This document shows positions 15,027 to 22,464 of a stretch of DNA of 52,794 nt, piece after piece (position 1 is the stretch's first letter; each line of letters begins with the position of its first letter). Below the pieces are notes generated by a model. It searched no databases, was not told where the DNA came from, and saw nothing but the letters and a program-made list of their open reading frames with translations. This DNA is from an uncultured Lachnospiraceae bacterium (GTDB taxonomy: Bacteria > Bacillota > Clostridia > Lachnospirales > Lachnospiraceae), in assembly GCA_910588825.1 (NCBI GenBank), contig CAJURF010000016.1:1-52794 (forward strand), in the 5' to 3' direction. Made by a program: the position numbers and the translations under genes.

Positions 15027-16604
15027 TCAGTATATCTCCAGCTTTTCGATTACGCAGCTGTGCGCCTTATTTTTATCGCCCTTGTCATAATTCACCCCCA
15101 CCAGAAGGACTTCCCCCGAATATCCTTCCAGCGCCTGGGTATATTTTCTGTCTTTAATCTGTTGAATGGCTGTACTGGCAGATTTATCGTATTTCAGCTC
15201 GACTACAAGAGCCGGTTTATTGCAAAAGGGCAGAGGCAGAAACACAACATCTGCAAACCCCCGGCCTGCAGGCAGTTCCCGGATTAGTTTGTAATCTTTC
15301 CTTGCACTGTAGTAGGCCAGGCCGATAGCACAGCTCAGAGAATTTTCATCGTTATATGTGAGAATCGAGGCTGCCTCTGTATGGGCCCTGTCCAGCCCTC
15401 TGGCCACGCTTTCTTCGTCACAGCAAAGGGTCGCCTCCAGCAGACGTTCTGATGCCTTCAGAACACGCATAACCTCCGGCCATCCGCCTGCATTCATAGC
15501 ACTTTCAAACTCCCTGATGATCTCCCGGTTTGGAATAAATGCCTCTTCTCTCACAGAATCATAGGCCAGATATCCCAGGTGAATCAGCAGGGTCAGCACG
15601 TCATCCTTTATCCGGAGGCTGCACATATCGTTCTGAAAACTAAGGGTGTTCACCCGGATATGCTCCCCGCCAAGCATCTGCACAATGTCTGCGCGCAGAC
15701 CGTCAAAATCCATGTCCATATAAATTTTCAGGGCATCATATGTCTCCGTTGAGGTCCAGTAATTGGAAAACTTATGCCTGTGCATGGCCTCCACCACTGA
15801 CTTGGGATTATAGATATGCTGAAATCTCGTAAACTGATATCCATCATACCAGCTGCCTGCCCCGGAGAAATCCATGCCGTATCTGTCACACAGTCCCCGG
15901 ACTTCCTCCTGGGTAAAACCAGTATATTCTTCAAAAAGCCCCTGATCTGTCATAGAATACTCCCAGAACATATTCAGTGCTGAATGCCGGCCATATTTCT
16001 TTACCGGGAGAATGCCCGTCATATAGGTGAGAGCAGCATAAGGCTGGTCTTTTAATAAATCCCGGAGAAAATCAAGGTATTGTCTCTGAAGTGCTTCTGA
16101 CTCCTGACGCTCACGCATCACGCAATCCCACTCGTCAATGAGAAATATAAACTTTTTCCCAGTTTTCGCGTAAATCTTCCTCAGCGCATGAGCAAGACTG
16201 ATATCCTGCCTCTTGATAAAAGTTCCGTATTCCTCCAGGATTTCTTCCAGAACTTCCTGCTCCAGATATTCTGTCACACTCTGATTTTTTGCACCAATTA
16301 AAAACTGCTGCATATTCAAAAGGATCACCTGGTGCCGGTTCAGATGTTCTTGAAAAGATGGGGCATTCTCTATCTCCAGTCCAGAAAAAAGCTCCCCGGA
16401 ATCACAGCCGCAGCTATAGTAAGCAGCCAGCATCTGAACTGCCATGGACTTTCCAAAACGCCGCGGCCGGCTGACACAGATATATTGCTGTTCTGTATTC
16501 ATATATCTGTTGGCACAGGAGATCAGTCCCGTCTTGTCCACATAGATCTCCGAGCGTACTGCCCTTGCAAAACCATCGTTTCCAGGATTGAGATAAATAC
16601 CCAT
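15027..16604 (-). CDS. AAA-ATPase-like / PD-(D/E)XK nuclease-like protein
   Basis: A 525-residue protein of the large family that joins an N-terminal AAA-ATPase-like domain to a C-terminal PD-(D/E)XK nuclease-like domain. The N terminus has the typical YVDKTGLI, then PRRFGKSMAVQML as Walker A (about residue 47) and KFIFLIDEWDCVMRE as Walker B. The C-terminal part has FADVVFLPL followed by ALVVELKYDKSA, the Asp and Glu-x-Lys of the nuclease core. Such proteins are common in gut anaerobes and often found in accessory regions; their role is unproven. The ribosome site AGGAGG is about 14 bases upstream, longer than usual. It is the first gene of the accessory island. Confidence 0.88.
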   Translation of the reverse strand: MGIYLNPGNDGFARAVRSEIYVDKTGLISCANRYMNTEQQYICVSRPRRFGKSMAVQMLAAYYSCGCDSGELFSGLEIENAPSFQEHLNRHQVILLNMQQFLIGAKNQSVTEYLEQEVLEEILEEYGTFIKRQDISLAHALRKIYAKTGKKFIFLIDEWDCVMRERQESEALQRQYLDFLRDLLKDQPYAALTYMTGILPVKKYGRHSALNMFWEYSMTDQGLFEEYTGFTQEEVRGLCDRYGMDFSGAGSWYDGYQFTRFQHIYNPKSVVEAMHRHKFSNYWTSTETYDALKIYMDMDFDGLRADIVQMLGGEHIRVNTLSFQNDMCSLRIKDDVLTLLIHLGYLAYDSVREEAFIPNREIIREFESAMNAGGWPEVMRVLKASERLLEATLCCDEESVARGLDRAHTEAASILTYNDENSLSCAIGLAYYSARKDYKLIRELPAGRGFADVVFLPLPFCNKPALVVELKYDKSASTAIQQIKDRKYTQALEGYSGEVLLVGVNYDKGDKNKAHSCVIEKLEIY

Positions 16605-16671
16605 AGGCCCTTAACATTACCTCCTGTTTTTACTGTGTGCCCGGCACCGCTCCCATAAAGCCCCCATTTTT

Positions 16672-18276
16672 CTATGGACGGACCACCTCGAAATATTCAT
16701 ATTTGGAATCATTCAGGCCTTCTGCCGCCCAAACGGCTCCGCAGTCCATGTTCGCTATCATTGACCTGCAGTTTGCCAGGCTTTGTATGTCTGCCAGATA
16801 CCTCCAGCCGGATTCCTTTTCATTTTCTGTCGCTAACACATCCGCACGATCTTTATATCCTGAACTGTAGTCATAATATCCCCTTTTCTGTTCAATGGAT
16901 AAACACCTATCGCCAAATTCTTCCTTCATCCTCTGAAAGTATTCCAAATCTTCTGTCGCCAGAAAAACATCTGTATATCCATACAATTCCATGATAAATT
17001 TACATTTAGCAATCATCTTTTCCAAATTCGCTGTTTTCACGCAGCATTCTCTCTGCTGATTTGCCTCTTTCCTGTAGTCCGTTCCCCGTAGCTTCACTCC
17101 CAAAACGCGGTTATCTTTTTTCAGTATTTCCGGCATCAATTCATCTATCTTCTTTTTTGTATCTTTATTAAATCTGATCGTTTTCATAGCTTCTTTATTA
17201 CCATCTCTATAAAGCCGCATATATGGCAATATCCCTACATTGTGCATCCGTATACCATTTTCAGAAGCTCTTATTACTGAAAAACTTTCATAAGCTTCTT
17301 CTGTTGATACCTCAGACAGCGGTTCAAAAAAATACTCCCACATGTTTTCCCCCTCAGCCATCAGGTACTGATTAGGCCTACGCGAATAATCAACACAGAA
17401 TTCCCATCCATGCTGTTTTGCAATTGAATAATGTATATAGGTAAATCTTATATAATCCACAAGGCCACATTTAGTTCCAGGAAAATCTGCCAAATAGATA
17501 ACACAATCTTTGTTTTTTTCTCCCAGACGCACTCTTTTCCGACACCAGGCCATACTATACAATACATTTATACTGTTATAAATTTCTATTAAATACCCCC
17601 ATGGAAAACCATCGTAATTTATCATATCTGAAATTACCCATAGACAGTGCTTTTTATAAACTTTTCTGTATATACTCTCAAAACCGGGATGCTCTGGTTC
17701 TGCATAAACAGCGCAATCTGCCAGTTCTGGAAAATATGATATCTTTTTGTCAAGCACAAGAATTGTTTTCTGAGGATATGCTTCAGCTAACAGTAATATG
17801 ATTGCATATGTATACTCCTCCAGTTCCGAAAAAATATAAACATCCGCATTTTCTACTAATGAATAATCATATTTTTCTCCGTTATCTTCCAAAGCATAAT
17901 CCGGCATCGTTTTTATCTGGCCTTTCGGAAAAACTGTTGAATATATTCTATCTTCATTATAATACAATAAGTACACACACTCTCCTACTCCATTCAGAAC
18001 AGGAAAGCACATACCATATGGCACATTATTTTCCACACAATAATCTCGGGCTTCTAAAAATACCCCCCCCCTATCTGAAAATGTCTTATAAACTATCTGA
18101 TTTTTTAGTAAATTTGCCAAATTCGCCGCTCCAATGATTTCTCCCGCTTTTTTCAGCAAGAAAACCATTTTCACATAATCAGGATTTTTCAATATGTTTT
18201 CAAGGGTCTGCTTGATATTTTTTTCATATTCTTCCAGTTCTATGACAAACACTTCCCCATCATATATTCTCAACAT
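16672..18276 (-). CDS. putative glycosyltransferase with fucosyltransferase-like C-terminal region
   Basis: A 534-residue cytoplasmic protein, more AT-rich by eye than its flanks. Residues 1-160 are unrecognised. The C-terminal region (about 385-534) has GVKLRGTDYR, resembling the HxRxTD-type loop of the O-fucosyltransferase/GT23-like superfamily, then DVFLATEDLEYFQRM and LADIQSLANCRSMIANMDCG, the pattern of a nucleotide-sugar-binding half of a GT-B enzyme. The acceptor is unknown. No glycan cluster surrounds it; neighbours are accessory genes. Full length; the start at 18276 has GGCGG upstream. Family assignment is tentative. Confidence 0.55.
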   Translation of the reverse strand: MLRIYDGEVFVIELEEYEKNIKQTLENILKNPDYVKMVFLLKKAGEIIGAANLANLLKNQIVYKTFSDRGGVFLEARDYCVENNVPYGMCFPVLNGVGECVYLLYYNEDRIYSTVFPKGQIKTMPDYALEDNGEKYDYSLVENADVYIFSELEEYTYAIILLLAEAYPQKTILVLDKKISYFPELADCAVYAEPEHPGFESIYRKVYKKHCLWVISDMINYDGFPWGYLIEIYNSINVLYSMAWCRKRVRLGEKNKDCVIYLADFPGTKCGLVDYIRFTYIHYSIAKQHGWEFCVDYSRRPNQYLMAEGENMWEYFFEPLSEVSTEEAYESFSVIRASENGIRMHNVGILPYMRLYRDGNKEAMKTIRFNKDTKKKIDELMPEILKKDNRVLGVKLRGTDYRKEANQQRECCVKTANLEKMIAKCKFIMELYGYTDVFLATEDLEYFQRMKEEFGDRCLSIEQKRGYYDYSSGYKDRADVLATENEKESGWRYLADIQSLANCRSMIANMDCGAVWAAEGLNDSKYEYFEVVRP

Positions 18277-18331
18277 TTACAATCTACCGCCTTTCTCTTT
18301 TAGAGCGTGTTATGAAGTTCCTTACTGAATG

Positions 18332-18876
18332 CTATTTTAATAAATCAGAAAGCCTGATTTCCAGGCTGTCAAATATCTGTACTGCTATTTTTTCGTCAAA
18401 AGAAAACAGATTTGAATTTTCTTCCCCCTCAAAAATATATGTCTGTACAACACTTCTCATAGGATTCACAATCCAATATTCCCGCACTTTGGCCCTCGGT
18501 ATTGAAACAATTTTGCAATATAATCATTCCGTGTGCTGCTTGGAGATACCACCTCAATAATCCAATCCGGCGGCTCTTCACATCCCCGTTCCGACAGTTT
18601 ACTGCTGTCACATATGACAGAAATGTCCGGCTCTACCCAGGTTTTTTCATCGGCATGAAGATTCACTGCAAACGGGGCCGGAATCACTTCGCAGCATCCT
18701 CCCTTTTCCGCAATATAATTTCCGATGATACGGGTCAGCTGGGAAACAAGTTTCTGATGTATATAATTGGGCGGAGCCATTCCATAGAGCCGGCCGTCAA
18801 TCAATTCTGCCCGCTGGCCATCTGGCAGGTTCCAGTAATCTTCTGATGTATCTATGTGTTCTTTTGGCAAGGCCAT
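18332..18876 (-). pseudogene. Uma2-family endonuclease-like gene with a frameshift
   Basis: The first frame (18466-18876) gives 136 residues typical of Uma2/DUF820 restriction-endonuclease-fold proteins: YWNLPDGQRAELIDGRLYGM, HQKLVSQL, WVEPDISVICD and PPDWIIEVVSPSSTRNDYI. It then leaves the family pattern after KLFQYR. Continuing in another frame from about 18490 to a stop at 18332 gives VREYWIVNPMRSVVQTYIFE and an ending in SLEIRLSDLLK, exactly the missing family C terminus. One lost base near 18490 joins the two. The ATG has AGGAG upstream. It is either a recent pseudogene or an assembly error. The catalytic core residues lie before the break, but the lost strand is normally part of the fold. 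Confidence 0.85.
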
Positions 18877-18912
18877 ATGACTGCTCCTTTCATAATTATC
18901 TCGATTTAGATA

Positions 18913-19659
18913 TCATATCTTCTTTTCCACACAATGCCGTTCCCATATAACCTTATCCGGGACAATCTGCACCGTGGTTTTATCATAGACAGCATCCCAG
19001 GGTGTTCCCTCTCTATGAGTCAGTTCCACCAATTGCCCTGCACTAAACCCTCCATACACTTCTATGGTCTCATCAATAGACCGCAGTTTCTGAATGCCTT
19101 TTTCCGCAAACAAGATTCTGCTTTTCACCGGCATTCTAAGGGCTGGTCTCTCTTCAATCATCCCCTCATCGCCGCTGTCAATATACCGAAATTCTTTAAA
19201 CTTTTCCCTCACACTTTTGACCACAGGGCCCAGAGCAAATGCATAGATTTCATCTTCAAACAATCTTTCCTGCGTCCGGCAGAGATAATCTGCATAACAA
19301 TAGTACACCAGCTTCTGCAGTTTCAAATGTGTACACGACATCTGGCCTATAATATATCTGGCCACATCTGCCCCGGACAATTTCCGGTCAATTTGGATGA
19401 GGCTGATAAACTCCTCTACGGTTTCTATCACTAAAACATTTTCGAAAAAATTGTCTTCTTTCTCAACTGCGCTCCACTCTGCCGAGGGCGCCGCAATGGA
19501 ATGTATGGATATGGAAGTGTCTTCCCCGCATTCATCTTTTATTTTTTCTATCCACTGACTTCCAATCTCTATATCTTTTTCATCGAGTATTACCAGATCC
19601 AGAGCAATTCTATGACCTTTGGAATAGGAACTGCTTAATATAATAAAATGTCTGACCAT
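18913..19659 (-). CDS. Panacea (SocA/DUF4065)-domain antitoxin with N-terminal extension
   Basis: A 248-residue protein. Residues from about 93 onward match the Panacea domain: VARYIIGQ, then THLKLQKLVYYCYADYLCR, EDEIYAFALGPVVKSVREKF and, near the end, LVELTHREGTPWDAVY. Panacea domains are antitoxins that neutralise many unrelated toxins, including toxSAS enzymes, and use a variable extra segment for specificity. The first 90 residues form a separate alpha/beta-looking region that I do not recognise. The ATG is one base after the stop of the RelA/SpoT-like gene, the tight junction usual for toxin-antitoxin pairs; here the toxin comes first. Confidence 0.82.
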   Translation of the reverse strand: MVRHFIILSSSYSKGHRIALDLVILDEKDIEIGSQWIEKIKDECGEDTSISIHSIAAPSAEWSAVEKEDNFFENVLVIETVEEFISLIQIDRKLSGADVARYIIGQMSCTHLKLQKLVYYCYADYLCRTQERLFEDEIYAFALGPVVKSVREKFKEFRYIDSGDEGMIEERPALRMPVKSRILFAEKGIQKLRSIDETIEVYGGFSAGQLVELTHREGTPWDAVYDKTTVQIVPDKVIWERHCVEKKI

Positions 19660-19660
19660 T

Positions 19661-20269
19661 TCACATACTCCTTTTGCTATTACATTCCCATTTTATGTAA
19701 TCCTGTTTATACTGTTTATGAGACACTAAGTTATTGTCTTTGTCCTCATTCCTCCAAATCTGCAGTTCCCACTGAAAAGAAAAGTTATCCATTTTAAAGT
19801 AAACATGTGTGGCTATATAACCATTTTTTGATGCATCAATGCATTTCAGCCTTGGATAGCTCTCTTTTATATGGCTCTGAATTTCCTCATGTACAACGTA
19901 ATCTGAAACAAAAATCCTTATCCCAGCCAAGTCATTCAAACATTTATGTATAGGCACCCTTCCTTTTGCATGATGTGCTATATAACTTTCGATTTTGTAT
20001 TCAATTGAATTCTGTGTTTTTACACGCATATTTACACCTTTTCCCAATTTTTCAGGCGAAAATGCGAACTTTTTTACTTTTTCGTTTCGAAGGATAAACC
20101 CCCGATATGCCAATACTAAATCTAATAATACATCGTTATTGTATATTTCAGAAACACAGGTCTTCTTCAAATTTACCCGTAAATATTTTTCACTTTTCAC
20201 CCATTGCCCGGAAACATCTTCATAAACCAATAATATCCGTTCAATCAAATCATCCAATTCCTTCAGCAC
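19661..20269 (-). CDS. toxSAS-type RelA/SpoT-domain toxin
   Basis: A 202-residue protein with a single (p)ppGpp-synthetase-like nucleotidyltransferase domain and no hydrolase, TGS or ACT domain. Visible motifs are RVKTQNSIEYKI (residues 82-93), LNDLAGIRIF (111-120, with Asp113 and Arg118), NGYIATHVYFK (149-159, with Tyr151 and His155) and the metal/base strand WELQIW (167-172, with Glu168 and Gln170), then SHKQYKQDY. Short enzymes of this kind next to a Panacea gene are toxSAS toxins that make alarmones or pyrophosphorylate the CCA end of tRNA. Which reaction applies cannot be told from sequence alone. The start is GTG with only a weak purine-rich site, so expression may be low. Confidence 0.8.
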   Translation of the reverse strand: MLKELDDLIERILLVYEDVSGQWVKSEKYLRVNLKKTCVSEIYNNDVLLDLVLAYRGFILRNEKVKKFAFSPEKLGKGVNMRVKTQNSIEYKIESYIAHHAKGRVPIHKCLNDLAGIRIFVSDYVVHEEIQSHIKESYPRLKCIDASKNGYIATHVYFKMDNFSFQWELQIWRNEDKDNNLVSHKQYKQDYIKWECNSKRSM

Positions 20270-20360
20270 TTCTGCTTTCTCTCTCGTCCTCTACGGCACC
20301 TCCACTCACCAAATCCTCTATATATTAAAATTTCCCCTCCCAGCCTTTTCCAAACACCCA

Positions 20361-20430
20361 GACGCCAGGTGGGCAGGCAGGTGCGCCCTCTGGCGTCATT
20401 CAAGGGGGGGCACACCGCCCCATCTGGCGG
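20361..20430 (-). terminator. two GC-rich hairpins after the LtaS-like gene
   Basis: On the minus strand, after the LtaS-like stop at 20451, CCGCC/GGCGG (20415-20430) forms a small hairpin and GACGCCAG/CTGGCGTC (20361-20397) a second 8-bp stem. Neither is followed at once by a T run. The string CCCATCTGGCGGCATC recurs in the terminator at 4.15 kb. They probably mark the end of the valS-ltaS transcript and the left border of the accessory island. Confidence 0.45.
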
Positions 20431-20450
20431 CATCCGTCTGGAAATCACCT

Positions 20451-22463
20451 CTACTGCTTCAACACAGAATAATACCTCTCATAAGTAGAACTCAGCGCCT
20501 TCCTGGTAGAACTGTTGCTGCGCTGTACCACCTTCACTTTATCCATCTTATCAAACTCATACTCACTGATCAAAAGGGTGGTGGGATTCAGATAATTCGT
20601 CTCCACATATTCCCCGTTGATCATAACCTCGCTGGAGGGAGTAAAATGAGTCCCAATAATATACGAACTGTTCTTCAGCCCCGGAGCCGGACGCACAGCA
20701 TCTAATGTGGCATCGTATATTCCCATCCGCATCCGTGACGCCCGAAACGGACTTCGTCCCTCATATACATATTGTTCCCCATACAAAATATCATACTGCA
20801 GAAGCTCCAGGTCCACCTGATAATTTTTCGTATTTTTCCTGACCTGATGATAGCGGAACACATTTCCCTCAAAGATGCCCAGCCTCTGGAACAATTCCGC
20901 AGCAATCTGATAGGCGGCCAGATTCTCATCTTTTTTCTTCAAGCCCATATTGTCCCAGATCACATACTGAGTCTGGAACAGGTACCGATTTTTCATATCC
21001 CTTACTTCCAGCCCCATTGTGGGCAGATGATCCCCATACATAACCAGCACCACCGGCTCTCCCAATTCCTCCAGCTCCTCTGTCAGTTCCTGGATGAATT
21101 CATCCATCTCATGAATCTCATTGACATAATATTCCCATTTATAGTTCTGTTCTTCTGTGGCCGAGCCGCTGACCGTAATCTGCGGGTCTTCCAGAATAGG
21201 CTCCTCCGGATAATCCCCATGTCCCTGCACAGAAATCGTATAGATATAGTCCCTGCCCTCACTGGATTCCAAACAGTCCATAATGGACTGTTTGAGCACC
21301 CGGTCCCGGACCCATCCCAGAGGCGTGTGGTCGTCTTCCTCCTCCATGTATTCTTCTGAGGTAAACGTGTCAAAACCCAAATTGGGAAAAATAGACCTTC
21401 TCCCGTAAAAATTCGCCTCATTGTTGTGAATCGCATGGGTGGTATATCCCAGTTGTTTCAGCACGAACGGAGCGCTTTCACAGGTGGTTTCTTTTAGAAT
21501 ACTTTTGTACGGATACTCACCCGGTCCAAAATAGCGCAGGCTCATTCCGGTAATTGTCTCGAATTCTGTATTGGCAGTTCCTGCCCCCACGGAAGGAACC
21601 CGGTAATACCCTGAAGAATACTCCTTCATCATACGTCGGAAGTTTGGAATGGGATCTTCTGAAAGCTTCAGATAATTTACCATATAAGGGTCGAAAAAAG
21701 ATTCCAGCTGTAGAAATATTATATTTGGCAGATCATCTGTGTCTGTCTGCGTCAGCCTGTCTTCTTCCCTCATAATCGCCTGAACCGATGACTGGGAATA
21801 CTCCGGAGGACAGTTAATCCCCGTATTAAATATAGTGGTAACCAGACAGTACGGATATCCATAGTCCTCATAGGCAAACGCAATATTTCCAAAATAATTG
21901 GAAAGAACCCGTTTCTCCAGAGCAAGGTTTGTGGCACCTGCAAAGGCGGCCGCCGCCACAAGAATCAGGGGAACATTATAACGGTAATAAAGCTTCCCCT
22001 CATATCTGGGTGCTTTAAAAAACAACAGCGCCAGGCCCAAAAAAGCCACGGCCATCAGTATCACCACAATCACCATGCCCGCCATGGGCAGATATCGATT
22101 GGCAATTTTCAAAGCATCGGTGATCAAATGCAGGTCGGGCCCGGTAAAGGGCGTCACCCTCTGGGAGAGCAGCACCCCGTTGATAATCCCCAGCCCCATC
22201 CAGAAAATTACCAGAAGCACCCGTACAAACACCCGCCTTCGCACTAAATACACCACCAGGGTAGTTACAAAAATCAACCCGGCATTGTAAAGAAATACCA
22301 GCGGTTTTTCCCTCACAAAGTAAAAAGCATCCCTCAGAGAGTGCCTGGAAATGGCTTCAATCACGTAATAGCCCAGCAGAACCGCCAGCATTTGCAGCGG
22401 CAGTGAGATTTTGTTCAGTCTTGCACTTGTAATGGTAATGCCCTTAATAAAAAACACCTCCAT
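20451..22463 (-). CDS. LTA synthase-family sulfatase-fold membrane protein
   Basis: A 670-residue protein with about five N-terminal membrane helices (to about residue 200) and an extracellular sulfatase-like domain (about 245-540). Thr296 in GAGTANTEFE aligns with the catalytic Thr300 of Staphylococcus LtaS; the metal-binding patterns ESFFDPYM, GHGDYPEE and YGDHLPTMG are present. Such enzymes transfer glycerol-phosphate or related groups from phosphatidylglycerol onto lipoteichoic acid or other envelope glycans. The C-terminal about 95 residues form an extra beta-rich, IPT/TIG-like module not found in LtaS itself. It starts one base after valS. No gene for the glycolipid anchor is in the window. 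Confidence 0.87.
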   Translation of the reverse strand: MEVFFIKGITITSARLNKISLPLQMLAVLLGYYVIEAISRHSLRDAFYFVREKPLVFLYNAGLIFVTTLVVYLVRRRVFVRVLLVIFWMGLGIINGVLLSQRVTPFTGPDLHLITDALKIANRYLPMAGMVIVVILMAVAFLGLALLFFKAPRYEGKLYYRYNVPLILVAAAAFAGATNLALEKRVLSNYFGNIAFAYEDYGYPYCLVTTIFNTGINCPPEYSQSSVQAIMREEDRLTQTDTDDLPNIIFLQLESFFDPYMVNYLKLSEDPIPNFRRMMKEYSSGYYRVPSVGAGTANTEFETITGMSLRYFGPGEYPYKSILKETTCESAPFVLKQLGYTTHAIHNNEANFYGRRSIFPNLGFDTFTSEEYMEEEDDHTPLGWVRDRVLKQSIMDCLESSEGRDYIYTISVQGHGDYPEEPILEDPQITVSGSATEEQNYKWEYYVNEIHEMDEFIQELTEELEELGEPVVLVMYGDHLPTMGLEVRDMKNRYLFQTQYVIWDNMGLKKKDENLAAYQIAAELFQRLGIFEGNVFRYHQVRKNTKNYQVDLELLQYDILYGEQYVYEGRSPFRASRMRMGIYDATLDAVRPAPGLKNSSYIIGTHFTPSSEVMINGEYVETNYLNPTTLLISEYEFDKMDKVKVVQRSNSSTRKALSSTYERYYSVLKQ

Positions 22464-22464
22464 A

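Noticed and set aside
14247..15287. 346-codon plus-strand frame across the folC 5' end and intergenic region
   Set aside because: It is antisense to folC and the AAA-ATPase gene, with no recognisable domain and a folC promoter inside.
18301..18320. AGAGCGTGTTATGAAG considered as an insertion-sequence end
   Set aside because: No matching inverted end, target duplication or transposase was found nearby.
20270..20350. Promoter before the toxSAS toxin
   Set aside because: TTGGAA and TAATAT are present but 20 bases apart, too far for a confident call.
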